DNA from: Eubacterium sp.
GTDB lineage: Bacteria; Bacillota; Clostridia; Oscillospirales; Acutalibacteraceae
DNA length: 5,826 bases
Reading direction: 5' to 3'
NCBI GenBank assembly: GCA_029059925.1
Contig: JAIDVA010000239.1
Coordinates: 1-5,826 of the forward strand
The first letter of the stretch is position 1; each line of letters starts with the position of its first letter. A model generated the notes under the pieces. It worked only from the letters and a program-made list of their open reading frames with translations, had not been told where the DNA came from and did no database searches. Of this stretch, positions 5,824 to 5,826 are shown in pieces. The position numbers were made by a program, and so were the translations under genes.

Positions 5824-5826
5824 TTC

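Noticed and set aside
5784..5826. End of an upstream gene such as nadA, since one minus-strand frame is open from the edge to a TAG at 5784-5786
   Set aside because: Only about 13 codons are visible and they do not resemble a NadA C-terminus. The DNA is A/T-rich and looks intergenic.

Overview
The window looks like chromosomal DNA from a low-GC Gram-positive bacterium, most likely a member of the Clostridia and possibly a gut-type Oscillospiraceae or Ruminococcaceae. The main evidence is the sporulation pair yqfC-yqfD, the SDR-type mannonate oxidoreductase paired with a Gram-positive-length mannonate dehydratase, a clostridial-type short L-aspartate oxidase, and mostly AGGAGG-like ribosome binding sites. 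The taxon below class level is inference. All five full-length genes with firm names, plus yqfC, lie on the minus strand, so transcription runs from high to low coordinates.

Reading in the direction of transcription: (1) 5752-3598 is a nadB-nadC operon for de novo quinolinate and NAD synthesis, with overlapping genes, a short structured leader and a strong hairpin terminator at 3540-3587. nadA is not in the window. (2) 3463-2235 is yqfC-yqfD, two forespore/mother-cell sporulation genes joined by a 4-base overlap with a TTG start for yqfD. (3) 2159-218 is uxuA-uxuB, the mannonate branch of hexuronate (glucuronate) catabolism. It has a good sigma-A type promoter at 2197-2225 and a textbook intrinsic terminator at 171-201. 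(4) The left edge (1-136) may hold the start of another minus-strand gene that leaves the window, but this is weak.

Within each pair the proteins work together. NadB oxidises L-aspartate to iminoaspartate and NadC converts quinolinate to nicotinate mononucleotide. UxuB interconverts fructuronate and mannonate, and UxuA dehydrates mannonate to 2-keto-3-deoxygluconate. YqfC and YqfD are small and membrane sporulation proteins that usually travel together.

The region is mostly ordinary core metabolism. The clearest oddity is that YqfD appears to lack, in frame, the central domain of about 65-70 residues that carries the family's most conserved motifs. Smaller points of interest are a perfect 8-bp inverted repeat and competing small hairpins in the nadB leader, a palindrome covering the uxuA -35 box, and the lack of any visible terminator between yqfD and uxuA. 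I found no evidence of a CRISPR array, mobile element, defence system or RNA gene.
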